In this document: positions 24,280 to 34,373 of the stretch, in pieces | Numbering within the stretch: the first letter of the stretch is position 1 | How the letters are laid out: the number at the start of each line of letters is the position of its first letter | Source of the DNA: Plantago major | Lineage: Eukaryota; Streptophyta; Magnoliopsida; Lamiales; Plantaginaceae | Direction of reading: 5' to 3' | DNA length: 64,000 bases | Assembly (NCBI GenBank): GCA_026545765.1 | Contig: CM048844.1 | Span: 66,916,035 to 66,980,034 of the forward strand | Translations under genes and position numbers: made by a program | Notes under the pieces: generated by a model | Seen by the model: the letters and a program-made list of their open reading frames with translations, nothing else | What the model was told of the DNA's origin: nothing | Database searches by the model: none

Positions 24280-24698
24280 TCACCACTTGTGACGCTCCCT
24301 ACCACAGAACTTGCATTCCAACAGATCTACATCCTCCTCCCAATACACCATGCACATGTTCCGACAAGTAGAAACGTACTCAATAGGCGGCCCCAAACCC
24401 CACCTCTCCCTCCATTGGAGGTATGCCATGGACAGTGCTTCCTCACCGTGATGAATCCATACATGATACTCAGGCATGAATCCATAATGTCGCAAGTGCT
24501 CGAATAATGCCTTAGGAGTCACAAATTGCTTGTTTCTGCAGGTTTCCAATGTGCAAGGACACTTTATCCACCCCCATTTGCACAAGCCGGACGTCCCATG
24601 GCAAACGCGATGAAACCTTTAACCCCTTTTACAAAACTCCTAGAAACTCTGCCATTTACCGCCGTACGATCATACATCCATGAATGGTCGGAATTCAT
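24280..24698 (-). pseudogene. Second, truncated copy of the TNP2 N-terminus
   Basis: From an ATG at 24698 it repeats the transposase-associated domain (HSWMYDRT, KGFIAFAM, then in another frame CRNKQFVTP and VWIHHGEEA). It joins directly to the later MVYWEEDVDLLECKFCG segment before a stop at 24280. The intervening linker seen in the main copy is deleted. It lies about 270 bp upstream of the main TNP2 start, in the same orientation. Confidence 0.8.
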
Positions 24699-24959
24699 TG
24701 GATTCTTTTTTAACCTGACACGTTCAATTGATTAGATCGTATTTATTTGATTAGATCGATTCCAATTATGCCAAGATGAACTGCCGGGACTAATTGTTAA
24801 TTATTATACGTTCCTTATAATTTCATGATTAATTATTAAGTGTTCGATATGTTACAAAATTTATTAAGTGTTTTACTACTACGAGTTATATATTATAAAT
24901 TACATGTTAATATAATCAACAAATTATCCGTTGCTCAAAACACTTAACTACATTCTCGT

Positions 24960-25290
24960 AATTTAGTACATATACGAATTTATCAAATCAACCAAAACTA
25001 CTACATACATACATACATATCAAATTAACTAAACTAACTAAACTAACTACATACATACTTAACATACATATCAAATTACACATACATATCGAATTACTAC
25101 ATACTTAACTAACATACATACTTCACTACATACATACTTAATTAAAATACATACTTCACTACATACATACTTATCAAATTAACATATATACATATTGAAT
25201 TACTACATACATTCATATCAAATTAACTAAACTAACTATCAAATTACATATACGAATCAAATTAATCAAATTACATATAATTGATCAAAT
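24960..25290. repeat. ACATACATAC-rich low-complexity DNA in the CACTA-2 5' region
   Basis: Irregular repeats of ACATACATACTT and TCAAATTAACTAAAC. No gene. Confidence 0.8.
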
Positions 25291-25609
25291 TAACTAAAGA
25301 AGCTACTACATACTTCATATAAAAATACAATTGAGAATAAGTAGTCAAAAATCAAAACAATCCCAAATTTCCAAAAGTTAGGGTTTAGCCAAAATACCGT
25401 TGATTCCGAAGAAAATAGCGGATGAAATTTGAAATTGATGGAAGAAACGAGCTCCTCGTCCAACGATCTTCGAATTGACACCAAGATTGAGAAGAATCGT
25501 CAATAATTGGCCGGAATTGCAAGAAAACGAAATGAAGAAAACGGAGAGAAAGAAAATGGAGAAAGGAAGAATGGAGAGCAGACTGCTTTCTACTCGTTTT
25601 TTAAGAAAC

Positions 25610-25890
25610 CTTCTGGGCCGACGGATACGTATCCGTCGGCCCAAAGGCCGATCCGTCGCCCCGGAGCGACGAATAGTTTATTCGTCGCTCCTGTTCTTTT
25701 TTTTTTTAAATATAAATTTTAACGACGGATAATTTATCCGTCGTTAATATTTAATTTTTTTTAAAAAAAGTCAAAGTATGGGCGACGGATTAATAAAATC
25801 CGTCGCCCATATAGCGACGGATAACATTATCCGTCACTAATAAGCGACGGATAATAGTTATCCATCGCCCCTTTCTGTCCCGTTACAACA
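25610..25890. repeat. Sub-terminal inverted repeats, 5' end of CACTA-2
   Basis: Paired GACGGATA/TATCCGTC and GCGACGGAT/ATCCGTCGC words in about six hairpins, ending just inside the terminus at 25904. Confidence 0.85.
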
Positions 25891-25904
25891 GAATTCTTGT
25901 AGTG

Positions 25905-26709
25905 TATGTTTAGTGTATGCTGATTTATGATTCTGATTATGTTTTGCATATGATGAGTGCTTAAGCAGCCTAGTTATGGGGTGGTAACGAATTCAATGCA
26001 TGCTAGTTACGGTCCGTGTATTCAATATACATAAGATGCTATTTACTATGTGCTATTTTGATTAATTGCGTATGTAGTGTTCTGTTTGATATTCGTTACG
26101 TCAAAATCACCAATGGATTAAGCATCTGATAACTTATAACAAAACGTCTTGCGTATTGCTATATCCATTGGTTCGTTGCAAACAATAATAATTACATTAG
26201 CTTATTAATTGTAGCTTAGTGGAATTGACGCCTTCACTTATGCTATCTGTTTTCTAGAACAAAGTAAGTTAGTTCATTGTCATAGTTCTCCGTAACTTAC
26301 GTGACATATGGTGTCTGCTTAAAAAAGCCTGGAGCAGTGTAATAATCGGTAGGGCATGTCCCAGTGACATCTAGAGTAATCGACATCATTATTATTGCAT
26401 GTTTTCTACTAGCTAGCTTGTTTTCTGTCACCACACCATAATTCTTTGATCATATCATTCTCGTTTAGATTAATTTGTTTTCTAGTTAGATCGCATAGTT
26501 GATAGATAATAAAAGTCAATCTTCTATCGAAGCAAAAACAACCTTTACTGCTTTCCTTACTGTATTTACTATTCGTAAATAAGACTCAGCTTAGTTAAGT
26601 CCTTCGAGACCGACCTCGGGGTCAACTTCACTGCACTACTAGTTTTCGTAGAGTTGAGAATTAACTCTTGGCTTAAACATAAATATAAAACTTTGATATT
26701 GACACATCA
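25905..26709 (+). mobile_element. Ath-1 5' LTR, second part
   Basis: It resumes the LTR after CACTA-2 and ends TTGACACATCA at 26709, complementary to the LTR start. It aligns with 29957-30740 of the 3' LTR. Confidence 0.93.
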
Positions 26710-26715
26710 AGTTTT

Positions 26716-26732
26716 TGGCGCCGCTGCCGGGG
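26716..26732 (+). promoter_or_regulatory. Ath-1 primer-binding site (tRNA-Asp type)
   Basis: TGGCGCCGCTGCCGGGG differs by one base from the complement of the plant tRNA-Asp 3' end, the primer used by Athila-lineage elements. The same site occurs in Ath-2 on the minus strand. Confidence 0.9.
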
Positions 26733-26870
26733 ACTTAACTCCTTTGTTAAGTTTATGAATTGTAATTTTCCGTTGTATATATTAGTTAGTTATTGTTAGA
26801 TTTTTTTTTTTTTTTGTATAGTTTGTTTGGCGGAACTACTTTGGTTTCTTTTGTGTGTGTGCAGGAGCTT

Positions 26871-27712
26871 ATGGATTACTCGTATTGCTATGAGTGTGGA
26901 TCGGACGGTCATGTTGCAGCAAATTGTGTAGATAGGAAGCCGCTCATTCATTTTCGACAGGTTTCTGGAGAGAAACTCGATAGAGCATGGTATAAATTTA
27001 AGGGGCTGCAGAAGACGTATCAGAACCATGGTTTAACATTGGGAGAGCTCATGTGGTGTTTATACAACAGTATCATAGTCAGTTGTCAATGAATGGTGGA
27101 TAGATTTGCTGGTGGGTCAATGCTGGATTTGACTCCTCAACAACTTGAGGATACGATCGAGGAATTGGTTGCATTGATCACAGAGTTTGCGGAGCTTGAT
27201 GGAGAAGAATCTGAAAACGGAGATAACCAAGAGGATGAGAAATCAGACTCCGTAGTTTAATCGAATTCGGACACCACTACCACCACTACCACTGTAACTG
27301 AAGAAGAAATGCCAATAACAGTTGAAGGAGTTCGCGAGAGTTTAGGTGATCCGACGTCCACTGATGTGATCGAGAAGAGACTGAACCACCCGTTTCCAAC
27401 CATTCGGAGATGGAGAAGACACTTGATACCACCCAGATGACACCATCGGATTCATAGTCCATTCCCCCATCTTCCAGTGATTTGTACATACTAGCCCCAG
27501 CTCGCACACGAGATTGGCCTGGGAGTTTCGACCCCTTTTGTCGTTTTTATTTTCCCCCTGATTCCCTTAGTTTTATTTTAGTTTTTGATTTATTTTATTT
27601 TAGTTTGCAGGGAATCATGGAAAACAGGAGAAGAGGAGCTAAGGATGGCTCCCAAATCGCTGAACTAGGCGGGAAGAATGCAAGGGATTCGTTCCCGTTC
27701 GATAATGGATAG
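26871..27712 (+). pseudogene. Ath-1 mini-Gag with N-terminal zinc knuckle
   Basis: The frame starts at the ATG at 26871. A CCHC knuckle, CYECGSDGHVAANC, lies at residues about 5-18. The second half of a Retrotrans_gag domain follows directly (SGEKLDRAWYKFKGL...LWCLYN); an in-frame TGA (27089-27091) splits it from MVDRFAGGSMLDLTP. After an acidic stretch and a TAA (27258-27260), the C-terminal part ends RRGAKDGSQIAELGGK...FPF.NG at 27712. In ordinary Gags the knuckle follows the gag domain; here it precedes it. The copy at 62948-63910 has the same order. A T/G-rich run ending GCAG just before the ATG looks like a splice acceptor. Confidence 0.8.
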
Positions 27713-29069
27713 CACCATCCACACGTTTCAGGGAATTACATTTTTAGCTTTCTTTCTTTCTAGCCTATTCGCTGGTGACCATCTCTAGTCTTGGTTTGGG
27801 GAGGGAGTAGCTTTCATGTACTTATCCATATATGTGTCTGTGTCGTGTCTTTTTATCCTTTTGTGTGTCTTTTTATCTTTTTGTGTGTCTTTTTCTCTTT
27901 TTGTGATTTTCTCTTATGTCTAAGTCTGACTCCCAAGTCAAGCGTCTATTGCATAAGTTAAACCAGTTTAATGCTTGACTTTTGATTGATCTCTGATTAT
28001 TAGCAGTTGGCATGTTTTAAATTCTTTAAGTTCGTTTTGCTTGTAAATAGGAAGTCTGTTCTAATTCTGTAGTCCAAAAAGCCTGTGAGCAAGCCTAGCC
28101 GGTGAATAAATATTGTACCGGCGAATTTTGTACTTGTGTGACTTTTTTAGTAAGTGCAAACTCTCTTATGTGCGACTTATCATTCTCATGTGTACTCTGT
28201 GTAAGTTAAGTATGACGAACGACATGATTTTCATTCTTATTTGCTTCTGCCAAACCCGTTCCAAGAACAGGTTTGGGGAGGAGGTTTATTTGCGCCATAT
28301 ATGTATAAAGACTGTGTTTTTGACTTTTGTTCTCTCAAAAAATATTACAATTAGTCTCGGAGTGTATCTATGGACTTGTGCCACCGTTAGTCGTGTTGGA
28401 CACGTTTTAAATACTACCTACACACCGACGTGGTCCTAAAAAGCCATATGTCCGTGAGGGTTGATGGCGTGTATACCAAACCAGCACACACAAAACTGCA
28501 GACTTTCGGTAAAACAGACACTACCAAAAAATTGAGACAAAACATGCATATTGGTCATTATAAGACTGCAAAAAAGTAGTATGCAAAATAGTTTCAAAAA
28601 TAAAAAATGAGAGAATGATTGCCAGTTTACAAGTCTACTGCTGTTCATTATAGAGCTGTGATTAAAGTCCCTTTTGACTTAATAGATTGAGTACATTGCA
28701 TGAGGTATTTGAGGCATCTTTGTGATGTGAGTCACTTTCCTTTCTCTTTGTGCATTGCTTCAGTGTTTACCCATACTGGACACTTCCAGAGTGAGAGATA
28801 GTTGCATAGGATCCACTCGTCAAGGGATTACCGGGTTAGACTTAAGCTCTATTTACTCGGGAAACTAACTTTTTGGATTTTTAAATGTTCTACTGCAAAC
28901 GTCAGTTTAATTTCAAACCTCTTGCATCATTCGGGGTTTAATACTTGCAATCGTAGACTCGGTAGCTTGGGAGCGAGACTTTACTTTTGTGTCTTCGTGT
29001 TTTTTATTTTTCTAGGATTTTTAGAGAGTTTGTTGCTTGAGGACATGCAAGGGTTCGGTTTGAGGAGTT
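27713..29069 (+). other. Ath-1 3' internal region, no pol
   Basis: About 1.36 kb with no protease, reverse transcriptase or integrase. It is homologous to the 3' internal parts of Ath-2, Ath-3 and Ath-5, including the module at 28380-28580 and an AGAGTGAGAGATA block near 28790. The purine-rich GAGGAG just before 29070 is a weak polypurine tract. Confidence 0.8.
28380..28580 (+). other. Conserved Athila 3' module with a short open frame (copy 1)
   Basis: The frame through the ATG at 28448 reads MSVRVDGVYTKP and later QTFGKTDTTKK before a stop, about 40 codons, with a further 20 open codons upstream. The same frame is open at 49990-50110 (minus), 59700-59880 (plus) and, once a nested insert is ignored, at 59360-59438 with 61719-61775 (minus). 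Whether it is translated is unknown. Confidence 0.55.
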
Positions 29070-30740
29070 TGATGAGTCGATTTTACATCGTCTCATTTGA
29101 TCTTTTTTACCATCTTATTGTCATTCTCAAGTATAGTTATTTTGTGTTTTGTTAGTGTTTTGTTACATTTTCGTGTTTTGTGTGTTTTGTAGGTGTTTGG
29201 TGAAAATGCATTGAAACAAGGCTAAACCAATGCATATTAATGCATTAATGGAAGTATGAAAGTTCAAAGACCTGAAAGATGTTTGAAAACGGAGTTGATC
29301 GGTCGAAACGGAAGTGGATTCGGAGTTCAGACAAAGATTTTAGAACCTTTTAAGTGAAAGTGCGCAAAATTCGAACTACGATGGAGCAGCTTTGGCATTT
29401 TGGCCATAACATTCTCGTATGAACTCCGATTGACATGATCTTGGTGTCCACGCGTAGATAAGACCAAGAGCTACAACTTTTAAGAGGAACCATATCCAAA
29501 TTCCAACGTTAAGATACTCAAAAGGCAAAAAAGCGGTGCTGGAGGAAACTGGCGATGCCAGAAGTCACCTGGCGAACGCCAGTCTGACTCGTAAGTCGAC
29601 TGGCGACACCAGGCGACCTGCTGGCGATGCCAGATGTCTTTTTGGGCCCAATATCGGCCCAGAATGCATTTTTCACTATATATAACCTATTTTCTTGATT
29701 TTTTAGTAGATTCACATTATTTTTCTTCTATTCTCTTTGCTTTCAACCTAGACCCGATTTTCCAAGGCAATTACCTACCCATTCGGGGAGGTAATTGAAC
29801 CGTTTTCTCCTGTAATACGACGATTGATTATTGATTGAGAGCATATTCATCATACTGTCCACCAGTTTGATTCAAGTTCTTCAATTCTTACCTAGGGTTT
29901 GTGACACGATTAGGTAAAATTGTTTCTTATCTCGTTTCTTGGTTTTTGGTATTGATTATGTTTAGTGTATGCCGGTTTATGATTCTGATTATGTTTTGCG
30001 TATGATTAGTGCTTAAGCAGCCTATTTATAGGGTGGTGATGAATTCAATGCATGCTAGTTAGGGTTCATGTATTCAATATACATAAGATGCGATTTACTC
30101 TGTGCTATTTTGATTAATTGCGTATATAGTATTCAGTTTGATATTCCTTACATCAAAATCACCAATGGATTAAGCATCTGATCACTTATAACAAAACGTC
30201 TTGCGTCTTGCTATATCCATTGGTTCGTTGCAAACAACAATAACTACATTAGCTTATTAATTGTAGCTTAGTGGAATTGAAGCCTTCAATAATGCTTTCT
30301 ATTTTCTAGAACAAAATAAGTTAGTTCATTGTCATAGTTCTCTGTACCTTATGTGACATAAGGTCTCTGCCTAGAAAAGCCTAGAGTAGTGTAATAATCG
30401 GTAGGGCATGTCCCAATGATAATTAGAGTAAATCGACATCATTATTGTTGCATGTTTCCTACTAGCTAGCTTATTTTCTTTCACCACACCATAATTCTTT
30501 GATCATATCATTCTCATTTAGATTAATCTGTTTTCTAGTTAGATCGTATAGTTAATAGATAATAAAAGTCAATCTGTTGTCGAAGCAAAAACAACCTTTA
30601 CTGCTTTCCTTACTGTACTTACTATTCTTAAAACAGACTCAGCTTAGTTAAGTCCTTCGAGACTGACCTCGGGGTTAACTTCACTGCACTACAAGTTTTC
30701 GTTGTGTTGAGAATGAACTCTTGGCTTAAACATAAATATA
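29070..30740 (+). mobile_element. Ath-1 3' LTR (main part)
   Basis: It begins TGATGAGTCGATTTTACATC and follows the 5' LTR to CATAAATATA at 30740, then stops about 22 bp before the expected end. The missing end is found inverted at 34349-34371. It contains CTGGCGANGCCAG-type palindromes (29545-29640) and the TATA box near 29680. Confidence 0.93.
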
Positions 30741-31130
30741 GAAGCCATGAAAAAGGACCTCTCTGATGATTGTCCTTATGGAAAGCCAGATGATGTGCAC
30801 AGAATTTCCAACATCACTGGAACAGGCACAAGAGGAAGACTTGTTGTGGAACCCTATGAGTCTTTCTACATGACTGAAGATCAATACAAGGGTGACATCA
30901 GATATTTGAAGATCATATATGAATACTTCAAGCTATCAAATATCAGAATTGAGTATGCCTGGAAATGGGGAAAGTATCTGTGGGTCAAACAATTTGCCAA
31001 GAAGAATCCCACCAAAACCTACAAGGAAGTTTGTGGATTTTCCAGAAACACTGAGATGATAGTCAGGACTTTGCTCTTTGACTACTCAGATGATATCAAA
31101 AGGTTTGGGGATAGGGAATTTGCAAATTGA
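30741..31130 (+). pseudogene. C-terminus of the Sire-B env-like gene (on the inverted segment)
   Basis: About 130 codons ending FGDREFAN-stop. No start is needed: when 30741-34373 is flipped, codon GAA at 30741 follows the AGA codon at 34376-34374 in frame, and the env-like gene continues without interruption. The segment has a W-rich centre (YAWKWGKYLWVKQF) but no domain I recognise. It is followed by about 390 bp of 3' untranslated DNA and the polypurine tract, which places it as the last gene of the element. Confidence 0.8.
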
Positions 31131-31518
31131 TCCATAGATCTGCTGATTGAAGACTTGAAGATTTTGAAGACTTGAAGACTTGATGACTAATTTATTAGGA
31201 TGTCTACTTGGAGCTTGGTTACTCCTGTTGTCCTAATTTAACTAAGTGTTTTGTATCTTGCTAAATGTACTTTACTGTTTTATCATTGTAAAAGTTATCT
31301 GTAAACTTTCCTTGTAACATATCTGATGAACCTACTCTCAGATATCAATCTATAAAAAGATAACTTGTCAGCAAAGATCACACCTTGTGATTTGGTTGAT
31401 GTTTACTTTTTGCACATAATTAAAATGAATTGAAAAGATCATAAGAAATGATTAAGTGTTAGATTGTTCCTCTTCCAAGTTGTAATAGGTTTTAAAGATA
31501 GTCATCGTTGACTGATCA

Positions 31519-31532
31519 AAAAGGGGGAAATT
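31519..31532 (+). promoter_or_regulatory. Polypurine tract of Sire-B
   Basis: AAAAAGGGGGAAATTT immediately before the 3' LTR is the plus-strand primer site. Its orientation fixes 31533-33153 as the 3' LTR. Confidence 0.85.
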
Positions 31533-33153
31533 TGTTAGGAATATCTGTTTAGATTTTGATCAGCAACCTAATGACTTATCTTAGCACAGAAAGGTGGTTA
31601 GTACTCTTGGTTCACTTGAACACTGTAAAAGAGGAAAATCACTAAGTATGTTAGTCTAGCAAATCTTGTATAGGATGTTAGGTCTCTGAATGTAATTTTT
31701 ATATCTTCGAAGAAGACCAAGAAGAGGGCATCCAGCAGGAGAGTTCAACCAATTTTGAAGTTTTGAAGACTGCACAAGATTGCTGAAGACGAAGGTTATC
31801 AGATACCTATGTCCAGATATCTTTGATAAACAAGTGTTTCTCAATGAACAAGTTTTGGAAAAGATATCTGAGAACACAAGATTTCTGAACAAGGAAAAGT
31901 GCTCACAGATTTCTACACTCAGATATCCTGGATAAAACTATATTCCTGGGAAACAATGTTTAAACAATTATCTAGAGATGACAAGGTCTCTGGAAAGGGA
32001 CATGCAATGCTTCAGAAAGCGTGCATAGTTCCGTTGGCACTACAGGACAAAAATAGTACAATGCAAAAAATGCACATACAGAAACTTCTGAACAAAAGAG
32101 GAAATCTCTGAAAAGAGACAACGTCTCATGCAGTACTATTTTCAGATATCAATAGTTTGAATTTCATTAAGCCTAACGGATACTATTCAAACGGCATGAT
32201 TTTGAACTATAAATATCATCACTCAGAATGCTTGAAATACACTGAACTCACTTAAAATACCAAGCTTCTCTGATAATACAACTAGTGGTATCTTTCGCTC
32301 AAGCATACAAGCCTTCAACCTACTTATTCTTCAGCTTACTGTTGCGACTAAGCTCTTGAATTCTAAGTAGCACGAAAGTTCTAAGTGTCCTGATCCTTAA
32401 CAAGCATTGCTATCTGTGAAGGAGTTGAATCCAAAGATCAAGTATCTGAGATTCATTCTCTAGAACATTTATCATTGACTTGGGTCAATAAAGAACATAT
32501 CACCACACATTGTGAAGTGTCTTAAGTGACTCTTCTTCAAGAAGGTAGTATTACATAACTGTAGAAGTTATTAATCTACCAAACCAGACAAACTACCTTA
32601 ACCAACACCTTAAACGGCGTGGAGTACAGGAAGTACTTAGTTTGGGAAACTAAGGAATAACTCCAAGGTTACTGAGCATAGGAAGTACTTAGTTTGGGAA
32701 ACTAAGGAATAGAAAAAAAGGTTTCTGAGTACAGGAAGTACTTGGCTGAGAAAGCCGGGGAATAACTCAGGGGGAACACTTGGTTGGGAACCTAGTGTGT
32801 TTAGGAATCTCGAGAAGATATTTGTAAGGTGAACTTAATTATCTGTCTTAGTGGATTCTAGGTCTGAGAAAGGCCGAAGTGGATTAGTTGAAGGACTACG
32901 CCACCTTCAGATACCACTATAAAGATCAATGTTATTTACTTTCTGCAATTTTATTACTTGCTTTATTTACCTTGCTGAGTATTTACACATATCTTGCTGA
33001 GCACGTGCACTTATCACAGAAAAGTCTTCCGCTCTCTGAAATTAAGTATCAGATATCTTCACAGATATCTGAGAAATTGTGTTTATCGACAAAAGTTGTA
33101 AAAGACTATTCACCCCCCCTAGTCTTTTCCCTTTGTCGTTATCTGGACCAACA
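31533..33153 (+). mobile_element. 3' LTR of Sire-B (inverted segment)
   Basis: It starts TGTTAGGAATATCTG and ends CTGGACCAACA, 1621 bp, homologous to the 5' LTR at 45661-47265. It is followed by GATAG (33154-33158), the complement of CTATC found beyond the 5' LTR at 47266-47270. It points the other way from the 5' LTR because of the 30741-34373 inversion. Near 32620-32790 it has tandem hairpin units containing CTTAGTTTGGGAAACTAAG. Confidence 0.95.
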
Positions 33154-34265
33154 GATAGTTTATGCGTTACTAAAATATGCAGAAACCCTAATATATATCC
33201 CCTTCCTCTTCCTTCCACCACGCTTCCCAATTCCATCTTTCTCTTCCTCCCACCACCACCCTCCTTCCTCCACCACCACCACCCTCTACTCCACCACCAC
33301 CACCACGCCTTCCACCACCACCACCTCCGCACCACCACCACCTCACCACTGCCACCAACACCACCCACCACCACCACCTATCACCACACCACTCGCCTTC
33401 CACCACCACCACCCACCAGTACTCGCCCTCCACTCCACTGCCTCCACCACCACCAGATCCGAAACCCAAATCCACCAGATCTGCCCACCACTCCACCACC
33501 ACCACCGTCCAGCCATTCACGTCTACTGCCTCCACGACACCGCCACCACCACTATCTCCACCACACCGTCCAGCAACCACCACCACTGCCTCCACAACCA
33601 GATCTGACTTCCTCCGTCCAAGATTCGTGAAAATGCAACAAGATCCGTATTGAATTATTGTATTAATTTTGTATAATTTCTTCTTTGTATTAATTTTGTA
33701 TAATTTCTTCTTTGTATTTATTAAATATTGTATATTGTATTATTGAATATTGGATATAGTCAAATTGTATTATTGAATATTGTATAAAATTGTCGATTTA
33801 TTGTATATCAGTATTAATATTGTATATTGTATGAAATTGTCAATTTAATGTATATCCGTATTGAATATTGTATAAAATTGTCCATTTATTGTATATCCGT
33901 ATTGAATATTGTATTATTGTATATCCAAATTTGCAGATTAAAATTAAAAAAAAAACAAAAAACACCTATTTAGCGACGGATAGTTATCCGTCGATAAATA
34001 GCGCAGAATATTAAAAAAAAAGAAGAAAAATAAGCTTTTTAGAGACGGATAATTAGTCGCCTCTAAAAGGCCAACACTCTATTCGTCGCTAAATCCGTTA
34101 CTATTTAGCGACAGATATATTATCTGTGAGTAGAATTTTAGAGACGTAGCTTTTAGTAACGGGTTTATTATTCGTCGCTAAATCTGTCGCTACGGATTTA
34201 GCGACGAATCGGTAGGAGTTTAGTAACGAATAAATCTGTTACTAAACCCCTATTTTGTTGTAGTG
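33154..34265. mobile_element. CACTA-3, one half (target of Sire-B; inverted)
   Basis: The outer end, TTTTGTTGTAGTG at 34265, is a CACTA terminus. Hairpins of TAGCGACGGATA, TTAGTAACGG and similar words lie at 33970-34250. The inner edge, 33154, is the Sire-B insertion point; the other half is 47266-47663. Together they make an element of about 1.5 kb with no transposase. The inner part carries a (CCACCA)n tract and AT-rich GTATTAATTTTGTATAA repeats. Confidence 0.75.
33240..33605 (+). repeat. (CCACCA)n-rich tract in CACTA-3
   Basis: Irregular CCACCA/CACCAC repeats open in several frames (His/Pro/Thr-rich in one, Val/Gly-rich on the other strand). It follows CTTCCTCTTCCTTCCACCACG, which looks like a captured 5' untranslated region, so it may be a captured gene fragment. 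A real protein is not supported. Confidence 0.7.
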
Positions 34266-34343
34266 CCCTTAATGCATTCGGTCTATACTCAGCAACAAAC
34301 AATCCCAATCTCTTGGAAAAAGTATACCAAAAACAATTGAAAG
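34266..34343 (-). other. Short piece of pre-insertion flank between CACTA-3 and Ath-1
   Basis: When the inversion is undone, these 78 bases lie directly right of Ath-1 and left of CACTA-3. They continue on the other side of CACTA-3 at 47664. One frame is open (plus strand, AFGLYSATNNPNLLEKVY) but I do not recognise it. Confidence 0.6.
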
Positions 34344-34373
34344 ATCATTGATATGTCAATATCAAAGTTTTAT
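34344..34373 (-). mobile_element. Displaced end of the Ath-1 3' LTR with its target duplication
   Basis: 34349-34373 reads on the minus strand AAACTTTGATATTGACATATCA, the missing LTR end apart from one substitution. The five bases before it, ATCAT, are ATGAT on that strand and match 17084-17088. Three bases (TAT/ATA) at 34371-34373 are shared by both breakpoint sides. Confidence 0.92.

Larger units (their letters stand above)
17947..25904 (-). mobile_element. CACTA-2: CACTA (En/Spm) transposon nested in the Ath-1 5' LTR
   Basis: The ends are CACTACAAAAATATTGG (17947) and CAGAATTCTTGTAGTG (25904). The flanks are TGT (17944-17946) and TAT (25905-25907). The intact paralogous LTR at 29950-29970 shows a single TAT at this point, so the duplication was TAT with one later substitution. 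Both ends have GACGGAT sub-terminal hairpins (17970-18365 and 25610-25890). Genes run on the minus strand. Confidence 0.96.

Noticed and set aside
31533-33153. A separate plus-strand Sirevirus independent of the minus-strand one
   Set aside because: Matching CTATC duplications and the in-frame env junction show it is the 3' LTR of Sire-B on an inverted segment.
32888-33630. Long His/Pro/Thr-rich or Val/Gly-rich frames as a host protein
   Set aside because: They begin inside the Sire-B LTR and cross its end; openness comes from CCACCA repeats in all frames.
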